Shown: in pieces, positions 21,464 through 33,159 of the stretch
How the letters are laid out: each line of letters opens with the position of its first letter
Numbering within the stretch: the first letter of the stretch is position 1
Assembly (NCBI RefSeq): GCF_905220565.1
Contig: NC_059398.1
Location: 5,541,177-5,605,176 of the forward strand
DNA from: Melitaea cinxia
Lineage: Eukaryota; Arthropoda; Insecta; Lepidoptera; Nymphalidae
Length of the DNA: 64,000 bases
Direction of reading: 5' to 3'
Translations under genes and position numbers: made by a program
The notes under the pieces: model-generated
What the model saw: only the letters and a program-made list of their open reading frames with translations
The model's database searches: none
What the model was told of the DNA's origin: nothing

Positions 21464-22196
21464 ATTAAAATTATATGTTTGTATTTGGTATTATGTATTT
21501 GTTATTGATTTTATTAATGTAATTGTAAATTGGTGTGACATTTATTAATTTTTATTTGTAATTTTAATTGTTTTTTTTTAACCATTGTATTTTATTAGAA
21601 AGGCTACAACCCCGAAGTTGATCGTCGCCTAGGAGGCGAGTTTGGCATGGCATAGGCGTGGAAAGAGCAAAGTCCACATTTTTTAAACTTTAATATTGTA
21701 TTTCTTTATTAGTATTACGGTAATAATAATCATGATATACCTTTTTAAAATCCTTGTATTGTGCCCTTCAATTTGATACCCATATTGTAGTATTCGAGAA
21801 AAAAATTTTTTTTTCATTAACTACAATGGCTTCGCGCAGCCGCCTTGTTTGATTTTTTTTTAATGTCACCTATCTAAGAACACTTGGGCAGCTAAGACGA
21901 ACCTAACGATACCTCAATTATGTAAATCCGTTCAGTGGTTCTGGAAATATGAGGTAGTAAAGAATATTACATACAAATATACATACATACATACAAGATA
22001 CGCGCGAAAAACATAACCCTTCCTTGGCAGTCGGGTAATAAGAGTTAATTCTTCTAGAACCAGGTAGCTTAAGATGCGCATTGTTTGTCAGACGTTCTGA
22101 AAGTTTTATAGTTTTACTAAGAACATTCTGTACATTATTTTATTTCCTTTAGTAAGTCCTTCTGCTAATACATTAACCAAATACATTCGTTTCCCC
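21464..22196. other. Unassigned stretch with repeat-like ends
   Basis: GATCGTCGCCTAGGAGGCGA near 21620 and CATACATACATACAAGATAC, then CCTTGGCAGTCGGGTAA near 21985-22038, look like pieces of dispersed repeats. No gene is seen. A run of ten C lies near 22193-22202. Confidence 0.35.
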
Positions 22197-22326
22197 CCCC
22201 CCGTGCCTCGGAGAGTACGTTAAGCCATCGGTACCGGAGCAGCGTGGTGGATTAAGCTCTGATCCTTCTCCTACATGTGGAAAGAGGCCTATGCCCAATA
22301 GTGGGATATTACCGGCTGAAGCGTAT
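22197..22326 (+). mobile_element. tRNA-derived SINE (family 1), 3' part
   Basis: Contains CCGTGCCTCGGAGAGTACGT, GCGTGGTGGATTAAGCTCTG and GAGGCCTATGCCCAATAGTG, ending GGCTGAAGCG as in the full copy at 28139-28495. Confidence 0.65.
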
Positions 22327-22330
22327 ATAT

Positions 22331-23387
22331 TTTTTAAACTTTTACCCTCATTATGTCAATTTTCAAGCGTTTAATTTATTAAAAAATATTATTACGATTT
22401 ACAATGACATTTTGTTGTGTACCTTTACTTTGGTCGTATTCACATTACCGTTAAGATATGTTCATTTCGAATGCTATAAAATTGTGGTACCATTAACCAT
22501 TCACCGATTTCAGACAATCACAGAAACTTTATAGACGGAAATTCTCGAAGCAAACACATAACACTGTACGATATATAATAGACCATAGAATATAAACATT
22601 AATTATATAGTTTCACCTTTATTTATTTCTTCAAGTACCGTTTATATGTCAACATTGGTAATACTTATTTATTTTCAGTGAAAATTATGTACTCGTATCA
22701 GTTCTATTTTCATAGACATCAAATTATCTTCACCTAAAACAATTTGGCACGTTTAAACATAGGAAGCAACTTTCCCGATTTGCTATTAAACAAAACTCTG
22801 GCTCATTTTTTACTTTTCTTTATTGGACCGAATTTAAAAAGGAGGTTCTCATTTCTTCTGAAATTTTCTTCTGGATTTACGGATTTTAACGATTTTTTTT
22901 TATTCGAGCGAGATCTTGTCGAGATATTTGTCAGTGTGAATTGTTTTTGTTTTTTTTTTAGTTTGAGAATAAGCGCGATTATTTGTACTCCTGTTTCTTT
23001 AATTTTATTGTATCCTGCAGTAAGTAGTTCTTATTATTAAATTTTCGTTTCCACATGAATATATCTTAAATTACTGTTGTAAAGTTTAAAAAATTACACT
23101 TTTCAAAAATGGCAGATTAGTAAAATAGGACGAATGTATTACAAAAATAATAAAGAAATTATCTTATTTTTATGTATATATTTTATTTATATAAAAAAGT
23201 ACGCAACCAAACGCTTCGATTTGGGTCACTGTTTGTATGCAAGAAATGTATGCGTTTCATAACACAAGTTCAAACTGTACTTTGGAAAACTAATAAAAGA
23301 ACATCCGGCGCATCGGAATCGAAACTTTCGTGGTCCATTTTGGATACAACCAAAAATTTATCTATCTACAAAATATTCAACAATACT
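22331..23387. other. Intergenic stretch
   Basis: Two frames of 85 and 98 codons here show no domain, no signal peptide followed by a plausible mature part, and AT-driven composition. They are not called. Confidence 0.35.
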
Positions 23388-23470
23388 AGACTAGCCCGTT
23401 GGCGCTGTTTGTAGTGACCCTATTTTCTGTGTTGGGTTCCCATACCGAGACTGAGTGTAATACATATGTG
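23388..23470 (+). mobile_element. SINE family 2, head fragment
   Basis: GACTAGCCCGTTGGCGCTGT, then TTGTAGTGACCC, matches the tRNA-like head of the SINE at 58797-58978. Confidence 0.55.
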
Positions 23471-23879
23471 TACCTATATAGTTACATCAGACGACTGTCA
23501 CCTTTACAGAGTAAGTTTTAAGTACAGACATTAAGTGGCGTACCTTAGAAACAGAGTATATTAAACGTATTTATTTATTTATTTGTAAAAAAAATAGAAA
23601 ATAGTAAAATATGAATAATACATAATTTCTAGTTATCTATATGTATATATCGCCTATGACTTTGTTAACGCAGAAATTCCGAATAGTCCAAGAACAAGTT
23701 CATTTTCAAGACAACTCATGATTATAGAAAATATTTTATTAAGCATGTCTCAGCTGTCACATTTAACGGGAGAGAGCGGAACAATAAAAATCATGTAGAA
23801 CAATTAAGAGAAGTTGCAGCAGAAAGCTAGCGTATGATAAAAATTCTAAAGTTTATCAGTATAAATAATGTATATTTTA

Positions 23880-24436
23880 CTAGGTGGTACCCGCGACTTC
23901 GTCTGCGCAAGATTAGTAAGTACTTCGAGTAGCTTATTATCCACTCAATATCTATCTTTATACCAAAATTCATCAAAATTGGTTCTGCGATATAGAAACC
24001 AATTTGTTACTACCAAACGTGCATTAGAAATATACTATAATTTTTTATTGTATTTATGGTTCACTGTTTTGGCGATTATGGCTTACTCATAAAAGATAGA
24101 CATATGCTGTCGAAGACTTTTATATAGGACTAATTAAGATAAACATTTCTTTTACACATTATATATCTGTAAACTCTACAGTATTTGCAGCGTACGCCAG
24201 GATAGGTAGTAGATGACAGATTTTATTCCGACTTACTTGACAATTATCGTTATATTTTAGACAGTTCAAACACTATCTTTAAAAACTATAGCCCATGTGT
24301 TATTCTAATGTATAAGCTATATTATTGTTAGCTTTCATTAAAATCCATTCGGTTGTTTTTGCATGAAAGAGGAACAAACATCCATACATCTATACACCCA
24401 TACATACAAACTTTCGCGTTTATAATATTAGTAAGA
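23880..24436 (-). mobile_element. Non-autonomous Helitron, TCTTACTAATATTATAAA family
   Basis: On the minus strand it starts TCTTACTAATATTATAAACG and ends with GCGCAGACGAAGTCGCGGGT, then ACCACCTAG. It shares its 5' end type with 51505-51680. The 74-codon frame at its edge is not a gene. Confidence 0.65.
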
Positions 24437-24683
24437 TAGACTTGAAAAATCTAATAAATAACGGTCGCTTAGTAACAACACAAACACGTTTTTAATAAGT
24501 ACTCTTACATTTTTGTCGAACATCTAAATTTCATCTATTTTGTAAATTAGTTTCTGAACGGAAATCTGTACCTATAGAAATAGTAGGTACATTTCATTAT
24601 TTGTTGTTTCGTTACAATTTATAAAATTGTGGAACATAGCCAAAATATTTCGAATAGAATGTAGTAATGACTAATAACTATAT

Positions 24684-25288
24684 TTTTAACCGACTTCCAA
24701 AAAAGGAGAAGGTTCTCAATTCGACTGTATTTTTTTTATGTATGTTACATCAAAACTTTTGACCGTGTGGACCGATTTCGACATTTTTTTTTTAATCGAA
24801 AGGTGGTGTGTGTCAATTGGTCCCATTTAAATTTATTTGAGATCTAACAACTACTTTTCGAGTTATATCTAATAATGCGTTTTTACTTGACGCTTTGTTC
24901 GTCGACCTACGTTGTATACCGCATAACTTTCTACTGGATAGACCAATTTTGATAATTCTTTTTTAGTTGGAAAGGAGATATTTCTAATTTAGTACCATGA
25001 TAAGGAAACCAGAATCTGATGATGGAATCCCAGAGAAATCGAAGGAAACTCTTGAAAATTCTCAATAACTTTTTACTGGGTGTACCGATTTTAATAATTT
25101 TTAATTTAATCGAAAGCTTATGTTTTCATGTGGTCACATATAAATTTTATTGAGATCTGAGAACTACTTTTTGAGTAATCTTTGATAACGCGTAGTTACT
25201 TGACTATTTTTTCGTCGATCTACGTTGTGTTACTCATCGATGTAATTGAAGTCGGTTTTTTTTCGTTTGCGAGCAAACACAATTATTT
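24684..25288 (-). mobile_element. AACCGACTTC-family repeat, full length
   Basis: Begins TTTTTAACCGACTTCCAAAA and ends TGAAGTCGGTTTTTTTTCGT, then TTGCGAGCAAACACAATTA. It is about 600 bp and matches 19194-19805 in reverse. Confidence 0.8.
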
Positions 25289-25650
25289 TTTATTATATAG
25301 AATTTTCTTTACAAATTGATACATATTCTAATTACACATTCTTTAGAGACTAGACGGCCCAATTGAATATAATACTTGGTTGTAAAGTGTAAACAGAAAG
25401 TTCACAAGTGGATTGTAACTAAAACTACAACTGACGATGAGTTTAAGAACGATTTACGAGTTATTCCAATCTTTAAGAGTAAAAAAAAAAAAAAAAATTA
25501 AGATTTTCAAGAAATCTTTAAATTCTATTTATCCGCCTAACGACATTGAACCTGATTAAAATAAATTATCAGCTACGGTATACTTATCTTTCTCGACAAG
25601 AGAAAAGCTATTCACAAGATAACATTTTACATAGATGTTTTATTCTTTCT

Positions 25651-26118
25651 TTTTTAACCGACTTCCAAAAAAGGAGGAGGTTCTTAATTCGATTGTATTT
25701 GTTTTATGTATACTACTTCAGAATTTTGACTGGGTGGACCGATTTCGACAAAACAAATTAATCGAAAAGTGGTGCGTGTCATTTGGTCCAACTTAAATTG
25801 ATTTGAGATCTAACAACTTTTCGAGTTATATCTAATAATGCATATATGCGTAACTCGACTATTTTTTCGTCGACCTACGTTGTATTATACTGCATAACTT
25901 TTACTGGGTATACCGATTTTGATGATTTTTAATTTGATCGAAAGGTGATATTTTTCATGTGGTCACGTTTAAATTTTATCGAGACCTGATGACAACCTTT
26001 TGAGTAATCTTTGATAACGCGTATTTTTACTTGACTATTTTTTTGTCTACCTACGTTGTATTACTTGTCGATGTAATTGAAGTCGCTTTTTTTGCGTTTG
26101 CGAATAAATACAATTATT
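25651..26118 (-). mobile_element. AACCGACTTC-family repeat, internally deleted
   Basis: Both ends are present (TTTTTTAACCGACTTCCAAA and TTGAAGTCGC..TTTGCGTTTGCG). The central CATCATCAGATCCTGG part is missing. The 71-codon frame here is not a gene. Confidence 0.75.
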
Positions 26119-26524
26119 TACAATTCAAGTTGAGTTTATTTGTAAATAACAATATTGCTGTTTAATAAAATCAAACTAAAAGTCAGTAACCCCAATTATA
26201 TAAATTAAAATATACGTACGTATAACAACACCGCTATAAACCCGAAATAAAACAAAGAGCACTTTCTTGTTTCTTGGTTTAGCTATTCACTTAAATCCAT
26301 TACAGTTTATGAATGTGTATTATTGGAACACTGAAAGAATTGCGATCTTAGTAGATACTAGATGTTCCTTCCAGTTTTACTCACGATTATTCTTATGAGC
26401 ACGAAACCGTTGATAAAAGCTTAAGTATGGTATTTTATATGTAAGACAATTCCTGGATTACTTCTAAATTATTTATATTATAATCCTCCTAATCTAAGAG
26501 CTTAAATAGTAAGCTCTTATATTG
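26119..26524. other. AT-rich stretch
   Basis: Nothing recognised. Confidence 0.35.
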
Positions 26525-27350
26525 GGTGGGACTAAGCATCAATGTCAACAGCGAATACATGTATTAACTTCCTTTCGCCGAGGACATCGTCATCTTTGTG
26601 GAGACGTTGAAGGAGGTGAGCGAAATGCTTGGTGGCCTAAATAAGTCCTACCGACGAGTCAGTCTTGGTATGAACTTGGATAAATGAAAGTAATGCTTAA
26701 TAAACAAGTCATACCGAGACCGGTATCAGACGATGGCAAACTTCTCGAAGTTTGTTCAGGATTATGTCTACCTAGGCCATACAATTCAACTAGGCTGAAA
26801 CAACTTTGAGTAGGAACCCGATAGGAGGATTCGGTTGGGCTAGGCGGCATTTGGCAGGCTTCATCGAGTCTCCACTTCGAAGATTCCGTAAGCTTGAAGA
26901 CAAAAGTCTTCGAGCAATGCGTCCTGTCTGTTTTGACATACAGTGCCAAAACGTGGACACTGACGAAGGGACTAGTCCACAGGCACAAAGTCGCTCCATG
27001 TGCAATAATACGGGTTATACTCGGGGTCTCTACCAAAGATATGATCAGAAATTAGACTCCGCGTGAGAGCAAAAATAACCAACACAGCTTGTAGAACAAG
27101 CAAGTAGAAATGGCAGTGGGATGGTCACCTCTGTCGCAGGACTGATGGCCGTTGGAGCTGACATGTCCTAAAGTGTTGCGCGATGCGGCGCGTGTTGGCA
27201 AACGCAGTGTGGGACGCCTTCCGGTCCACCGGACCGATAATCTACATAAGATCACCGGTGGAGGCTGGATGAGAACTGCGGTGAACCGGAGAATTTGACG
27301 AGAACTTGGGGCGGCCTACGTCCCGTAGTGGACTACAGTAGACTGAAGGG
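26525..27350 (+). pseudogene. Degenerate RTE-type LINE, 3' half
   Basis: The plus strand, with many frameshifts and stops, aligns by eye with the reverse transcriptase C-terminal half encoded at 43660-44805: FAEDIVIF at about 26572 (the FADD catalytic site with D changed to E), then GMNLDK, DYVYLGHTIQLG and RRIRLG. It then continues into the 3' UTR-like text GTCACCTCTGTCGCAGGACT and the tail GACTACAGTAGACTGAAGG. It is dead. Confidence 0.75.
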
Positions 27351-28138
27351 AGCGAGCGATACATGTTCAGAAACAACGAGCGATACGGAGTCAAAAGTAA
27401 TATAAAATATATTTATCTCAAAGAGGAATTGAGGGCTATATATTGAGGGCATATTGTATCCGTTAGCACATAAAAGTGGAAACCCCTCACGAACGATAAT
27501 GTTTAATACAACTGAATACAAATTTACAATTTATGTATAATAAGTAACTAAAATCCATGTGAAAAGAATCTCATTAATATTGAGAGTACAACTTTCAAGG
27601 CTTCCACCTAATTGCTACAGGACCTCGGTTTCAGTCACGTGCCAGGCGTCATAATGACCGGGCAATTGTTATATTTTGTTAAAAAATAAAGTCTTTTCAA
27701 TTTTGTTTCAAATTCAATTAAACTAACTCGAAATTATGTTGAAAATATTTTGCTGCTTTGTGGTAAGATCGTGGTTAAAGATGTTTTGTACTGTCAATGA
27801 CGACGGACGACGGTGTAGGTTTCTTAGGTTGCTTCGGATTATTAGGACCTGTGACATTGTATATTATATTTGTATACTATATTTATGAGATATTTCTATT
27901 CGCATACATTAATCTTAAAGTTGTCGTTGACTAATTGAGGAGAAACAGATCCTACTGGCGTATTTTATCTCCCGCTGTCGAAGTATATTTGTATCGTTAT
28001 CCGTCAAATAGCGTTATCCACAAATGGTGAAACAGGCCCTTTGTGTTTGTTTGTGTTGTGTTATTCTTATATTTATTAGTTTGTCTTCTTCAGTAGTCAC
28101 ATTTGTTAATTGAAAATAATTTGTCTAAATTAAAAAAA
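27351..28138. other. Intergenic stretch
   Basis: No gene or repeat was recognised. Confidence 0.35.
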
Positions 28139-28495
28139 AAAATACGCCGCCGCGTTAGCGTAACAGTCACAGCCGTGGATTGTGCCGGTTGCGCTGGTGG
28201 TTGCGGGTTCGATCCCCGCACATGACAAACATTTGTATTGGCCATACAGGTGTTTACTGTGGTCTGGATGTTTGTGCAGTCCTTGTGGGTCTCCCCACCG
28301 TGCCTCGGAGAGCACGTTAAGCCATCGGTCCCGGTTGTTATCATCTACGCCTGATAGCGATCGTTACTCATAGTAGGGAATATATCCACCAACCCGCATT
28401 GGAGCAACGTGGTGGATTAAGCTCTGATCCTTCCCTAACATAGGGAAAGAGGCCTATGCCCAGTAGTGGAATATTACAGGCTGAAGCGAAGCGAA
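28139..28495 (+). mobile_element. tRNA-derived SINE (family 1), full length
   Basis: The head GCCGCGTTAGCGTAACAGTC contains an A-box-like stretch. GCGGGTTCGATCCCCGC near 28204 is a perfect Pol III B box within a T-arm-like hairpin. The body follows (CCTCGGAGAGCACGTTAAGC, GATAGCGATCGTTACTCATA, GAGGCCTATGCCCAGTAGTG), ending GGCTGAAGCGAAGCG and a run of A. Other copies in the window are 3338-3607, 18344-18530, 22197-22326, 56588-56832 and 59823-60036. It is a retroposon, not a functional tRNA gene. Confidence 0.85.
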
Positions 28496-28943
28496 AAAAA
28501 ATATATAATAAAATGATATATTTCTTTGAGCAGAAAAATATCTATTTTCATTATTTTATGAATAATATTATATTAACCTGACTTCGGAAATTCTCCAGGT
28601 TATATGTATAGCTGTTGAATATAGAAATTAAATGGATTTTCAGACAATATTAATAATAATATGTCTATTAATCTGAAGTTTTAACCATATATACCTTATA
28701 AAAAACTAGCCCATATCACAGCCAGTATTGATTTTCTCAAAATAATTTTGTGTATAAGATATTTATACAAAGAATCGTGTCACGAAGTAAATATCAATAG
28801 AATGTGGCCAAGATAAGTAGTATAACTCAAGCTATATAAACTCCACCGAGATAGGAGGAAATAAGAAACTTTCGTGATTTAGGTTGACCTTTACTTATGT
28901 AAACGAAAATAGCTTCTGGTTATTGGTATCGCTTTGTCAATAT

Positions 28944-29152
28944 AATTGTTTGCTTGCAAACCTAATATATAAAATCATATTCAATTACAGCGACAAGTAA
29001 GACAACGTATATAGACCAAACAGGCAAATAAATACTCATTATTAGAACTAACTCAAAAAAATCTAAATGGGATCACATGACAAGTTCCACTTTGTATTTA
29101 AAAAAAAAAACATCTAAATTGGTGCACCTAGTAATAATTTATGAGGTAGCAC
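28944..29152 (+). mobile_element. AACCGACTTC-family repeat, left part, interrupted by hAT
   Basis: A diverged left part (TTGTTTGCTTGCAAACC, TTCAATTACAGCGACAAGTA). It continues at 31160-31220 with AAAAAATACAGTCGG and ends TTTTTTGAAGTCGGTTAAAA. The hAT element sits between the two parts, and GGTAGCAC occurs on both sides of it. Confidence 0.7.
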
Positions 29153-29900
29153 TAGTGATGTTCCGAATACCCGTACCCGCGGATATCCGCGGAAGAAATG
29201 TGGTCCGTATCAGTATCCGTATCCGTCACTTTTCACGTGGATCTTTTATTAATTTTCAAATAAAAATTGACAGGATAAAATGCTTATAACTTAGATTGTG
29301 TGTGTTAAGTAGTATAATTTAAAAAAAATAGACTCAGAGTATTTTTTTATTTCTTAAAATCAAATAATTGGCAACCTTTAATTGCAAACGTATTCTAGTA
29401 AATTAATATACATACTAATAGTATATAAATCAAAGATCCTAAATCAACTATCTTATGAGATCACTATTACACAAAGAAAGTTATGACTTTATTTTATACA
29501 TATAAGAAAATGAAAAAACAAACAATTTTTTTATGGAAACAACTTTTTCAGATTTTATGGCGGTTTATTAAGTTTTTTAGAGGTCCGACGTTTCCTGGAC
29601 CAGCAGGCTTAGCATGTGCACCACGACAAAATTTTGTCTACCCCTTTTCTCGTATTATCTCTTTATGTCTACAGTAGCTAACATGCGTGCACGTGATACT
29701 CTTCTCGTTACGTCATTAGAAGAGTTATTATGAAATTTTAGTTGCCTGTGGTGTTTATCTCTACGGGAGCTAACATGACATCGTAATTTTGTCGAATTTT
29801 GACGTGATTTTGACGTTTAAAGAAGAGAAACTTCTCGTTGTCAATATTATCGTCGAGAAAGACGACGATAAAGTAACTTAAATATTTTAAAGTTATAAAT

Positions 29901-30516
29901 AATAATTGTGTTTGCTTGCAAACGAAAAAAAAACCGACTAATACATCGACAAGTAATACAACGTAGATCGACGAAAAAATTGTCAAGCAACTACGCGTTA
30001 TCAAAGATTACTCAAAAAGTAGTCATCAGATCTCGATAAAATTTATATGTGACCACATGATAAACATCAGCTTTCGATTAAATTAAAAATTATCAAAATC
30101 GGTACACCTAGTAAAAAGTTATTACGGATTTTCGAGAGTTTCCCTCGATTTCTCTGGGATCCCATCATCAGATCCTGGTTTCCTTATCACGGTACTAAAC
30201 TAGGGATATCCTCTCTCCAACAAAAAAAGAATTATCAAAATCAGTACATCCAATAGAAAGTTATGCGGTATAATACAACGTAGGTCGACGAAAAAAGCGT
30301 CAAGTAAAAACGCATTATTAGATATAACTCGAAAAGTAGTTGTTAGATTTCAAATAAATTTAAATGGGACCAATTAGCACACACCACCTTTCGATTAAAA
30401 CAAAATTTGTCGAAATCGGTCTACCCGGTCAAAAGTTCTGATGTAACATACATAAAAAAAAAAAAAAAATACAGTCGAATTGAGAACCTCCTCCTTTTTT
30501 GGAAGTCGGTTAAAAA
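29901..30516 (+). mobile_element. AACCGACTTC-family repeat nested in hAT
   Basis: A full copy from AATAATTGTGTTTGCTTGCA to TTTTTTGGAAGTCGGTTAAA. Its host hAT element itself lies in another copy of the same family. Confidence 0.8.
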
Positions 30517-30550
30517 ATAAAATAAACCGGGTGCCTATTTTTTGTATACC

Positions 30551-30676
30551 ATGGCGTTTACCTATTACAATTATAAAATTTCGGTATACGAAGAGCGGGA
30601 AGCGCGAAAAGTCGAGCGCAGACGCATAAGGGACATTAGTGATCCGTTTGATTTAAGCAATGGAGAATTTGAGTGA
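30551..30676 (+). pseudogene. PIF/Harbinger-like transposase N-terminal fragment
   Basis: A 41-codon frame starts MAFTYYNYKISVYEEREARK and continues VERRRIRDISDPFDLSNGEF. The RRxxRDxSDPFxLxxxEF pattern is the N-terminal region of Harbinger-type (HARBI1-like) transposases. The frame then stops (GAG TGA) and no DDE domain follows, so it is a fragment carried inside the hAT-bounded unit. Confidence 0.55.
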
Positions 30677-31159
30677 AATTGAGTGTCAATCAATATCAAT
30701 GTCTCAATGTAGATTAAACGTAGTGTAAATTTAGAAAGATACCAGTGTTGCATTGTAAAAATATTGTATTTTTTTTTGTAAGGGCAGCACGAGTTTTTCT
30801 ATTCGACAAGGTGAAGTCTTCAGAAGAGAATTTTATCTCTCGTAGTGCGCATGTTAGGGTAATCGAGAAAAAACTTGATGTAGGTATTATCTCTCTCTCT
30901 TGTCAAGATATATCTCGTTGTACGCATGCTAGCCCGGCTGGTTGCTAAACAAAAGTAATACGCGCGCAATGCAAGTCGTAACCTGTACTGCCCGTCGGAT
31001 TGCGAGCAGGACGTCACTATCATTCAAAGTCACATGCCGACGCCTATTGGGTGAGTAGATAAAGATCCATATCGGCGGATCTTGACACTAAATGTCCATA
31101 GCCGGATCCATGTCCGCGGATATACATTTCTTACGATCCGGCACATCACTAGGTAGCAC

Positions 31160-31220
31160 ACCTAAAAAAAATACAGTCGGATTAAAACCTACTAATTCTT
31201 TTTTGAAGTCGGTTAAAAAT
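31160..31220 (+). mobile_element. AACCGACTTC-family repeat, right part
   Basis: This is the right-hand continuation of the copy starting at 28944, ending TTTTTGAAGTCGGTTAAAAA. It begins right after the hAT TSD. Confidence 0.7.
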
Positions 31221-31779
31221 TAAAGAGAACGTTCATAACAGTTATTTATAGGGAATTTTACACAGAAGCATAGGAACTTTAACATCAGAGGTAGCTTAAC
31301 ATTTATGAAGCTATCCACATGTATAAACATCCGATAATCTTGCGATATGAAGATACTTTAATCAACATATTACTATTTACATTCTTAGCACATTCGTATT
31401 ATTAATAATTTAAAAACGAATGGCCTAAACGTAACTTACATTAGTACTACATAGTGTAACATTAAATGGAAGCCGCGGGAGATAATGAGTGATTCAGACT
31501 ATAATACATTTGAATAGGCTATAAAGTTTACGGTCGTAACGAGCATCTATGCTTTTGAAGCCTTTTATTATCATTGATTTATTTATATTATTCATTTATT
31601 TATTCATTTTTATATTTGAAAGAAAACAAATCATTCTTGCTATTGAAAAGATAAAATTGATCTGTAACAAGTTACCAAGTTTGAATTGTTGCTTTTAATT
31701 TAAGCACTTATTTAATATGATCTTCCTTTTCTATATTTCCAAACAATCTTTTGTAATTAAATTATCGTTTCAAATTTTT
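31221..31779. other. AT-rich stretch
   Basis: No gene or repeat was recognised. Confidence 0.35.
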
Positions 31780-31832
31780 TTATTTTTAACCGACTTTAAA
31801 AAAGGAGGTTTCTTAATCCGACCGTATATATA
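31780..31832 (-). mobile_element. AACCGACTTC-family repeat, part 1, interrupted by Ginger-like element
   Basis: TTTTTAACCGACTTTAAAAA, then GGAGG and CCGACCGTATATATA, is the end of a minus-strand copy. The copy resumes at 32879. Confidence 0.7.
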
Positions 31833-32878
31833 TGTTGCAGTCAAAACTCTTAACCAGTCAAAAGCACTATTGACTAGCAAAATCAGTCAGAAGTACTTTT
31901 GACCGTTTGCTTTAGTCAATAATACTTTTGACTAAAATAACAGTTAAAAGTACTTTTGCCCAATGGAGCTGGTTAAAAGTACTTTTGACTAAATGAGTCC
32001 GTCAAAAGTGGTTTTGACTGGTTGTATCAGTCAAAACTCTTCTCAAAAGTTAAGGTGTGGTCGATAAAAATAACGACAAACGCACATATAAACTTTTATA
32101 TTACTCATTATTAGTGGAGAACGTGCTGATATTAGAACAAAAATGAGTGACTACGAAAAGAAAGAAGGCTTTAGCAAAGAAAAATTTGAAAAGTTTGCAA
32201 TGGATGTGGAAGACGCGAAATTTAATGAAAAGGAAACAACATTACAGTACAGTAGACTACAACGCTTTAACACATTGAAGTTTGTGGTATAAAAAAATTA
32301 GTTACAAACACAGAACCTGTCAAATATTTTTGCCGGCTGAGGAAATCTACGACATTATTTATGCTGCTCATATTTCTATAGGGCATGGTGGTCGCGATAG
32401 ACTTAAGAATGAAACGATAAAAAAGTACGCTAATATTACAAAAGAAATGATTAATATATATTTATCAATGTGCGAAGTATGCCAAAGGAAGAAAAGCAAG
32501 AAAAGGATGGGCCAGGTTTAGAAACCGATCCTGCACACTGAAATGAACAGCCGCTGCCAAGTCGATCTGATTGACATGCAGTCGCAAGAAGATCGCGGGC
32601 ATAAATTTATTATGGTTTATCAGGATCATTTGACTAAATTTATTCACATCTAACGAGTTAATAGTGCTTTTGACTGACGCTTTTTTGCAGTTAAAACTAC
32701 TTTTGACGGAGAGCGTCAGTCAAAAGTATTTTTAACCGCGAATTTGCAGTCAAAAGTACTAATAACCAATAATTTTCAGTCAAAACCACTTTTGACCAAC
32801 TTGTCCAGTCAAAAGTACTTTTGACTGATTTCGCTAGTCAATAGTACTTTTGACTGGTTAAGAGTTCTGACTGCAACA
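31833..32878. mobile_element. Ginger-like DNA transposon with arrays of a 20-bp palindrome
   Basis: The ends are TGTTGCAGTCAAAACTCTTA (31833) and, read inward from 32878, TGTTGCAGTCAGAACTCTTA. The first 70 bp or so of both ends match closely. Each end then carries about six or seven spaced variants of AGTCAAAAGTACTTTTGACT, a perfect palindrome. The insertion lies in TATATA, so the TSD is TATA or longer but cannot be fixed. TGTNR ends and a 4-bp TSD are described for Ginger transposons, which encode an LTR-retroelement-like integrase; an integrase fragment is present at 32143-32652. The size is 1046 bp, so it is a deletion derivative. Confidence 0.75.
32143..32652 (+). pseudogene. Integrase fragment (H2C2 zinc finger and start of catalytic core)
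   Basis: A first frame (32143-32292) reads MSDYEKKEGFSKEKFEKFAM and stops. After a frameshift, a second frame (to 32521) contains IYDIIYAAHISIGHGGRDRL, then NITKEM and LSMCEVCQRK: the HHCC zinc-binding domain of retroviral-type integrases. Beyond a TAG codon the same frame continues MNSRCQVDLIDMQSQEDRGH, then KFIMVYQDHLTKF, the first strand and first acidic residue of the rve core. The rest of the core is missing. The sequence resembles integrase domains of Ginger elements and of KRBA2-like proteins. The frameshift, stop and truncation make it non-functional. Confidence 0.75.
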
Positions 32879-33030
32879 TATATATTTTTTGTGTCTTCGC
32901 GGACTACTTCGTCATTTTTGAACCGATTTTGATGATTCTTTTTTTTATTGGAAAGGAGATAGCCCAAGGGTGGTACTACGATAAGAAGACCAGGATCTGA
33001 TGATGTCATTCCAGAGAAATCGAGGTTATT
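32879..33030 (-). mobile_element. AACCGACTTC-family repeat, part 2
   Basis: Continues the copy cut at 31832: GAACCGATTTTGATGATTCT, GGAAAGGAGATA and CCAGGATCTGATGATG. A further piece of the same copy lies at 33502-33584. Confidence 0.65.
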
Positions 33031-33159
33031 CTTCGAAAACCGAAGTACAATGCAACAACTTTTTCGGATTTGATCGCAGTTTATTATGTTTTTTAGACGC
33101 CCGACGTGTCGGATACTTTAAATAACCATGGTCACGGGAGAAAAGTTTTTTTTTGTTCG

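Larger units (their letters stand above)
29153..31151. mobile_element. hAT-type DNA transposon, non-autonomous, with 8-bp TSD
   Basis: The left end is TAGTGATGTTCCGAATACCC; the right end read inward is TAGTGATGTGCCGGATCGTA. The flanking 8-bp duplications are GGTAGCAC (29145-29152 and 31152-31159). Subterminal CCGCGGATAT and ATCCGTATCCG blocks occur near both ends. TIR type and 8-bp TSD are those of the hAT superfamily. No hAT transposase is seen. Inside are a complete AACCGACTTC-family copy (29901-30516) and a Harbinger-like N-terminal frame (30551-30676). It is 1999 bp long. Confidence 0.85.

Noticed and set aside
22744..23040. 98-codon Phe/Leu-rich frame
   Set aside because: Composition reflects T-rich DNA; no domain, no conserved pattern.
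26659..27255. Frames of 60-125 codons on both strands
   Set aside because: They are chance frames in a degenerate LINE whose true reading is plus strand with many stops.
28190..28230. tRNA gene (perfect B box GGTTCGATCCC)
   Set aside because: The sequence does not fold as a full tRNA and continues into the SINE body with several copies in the window.
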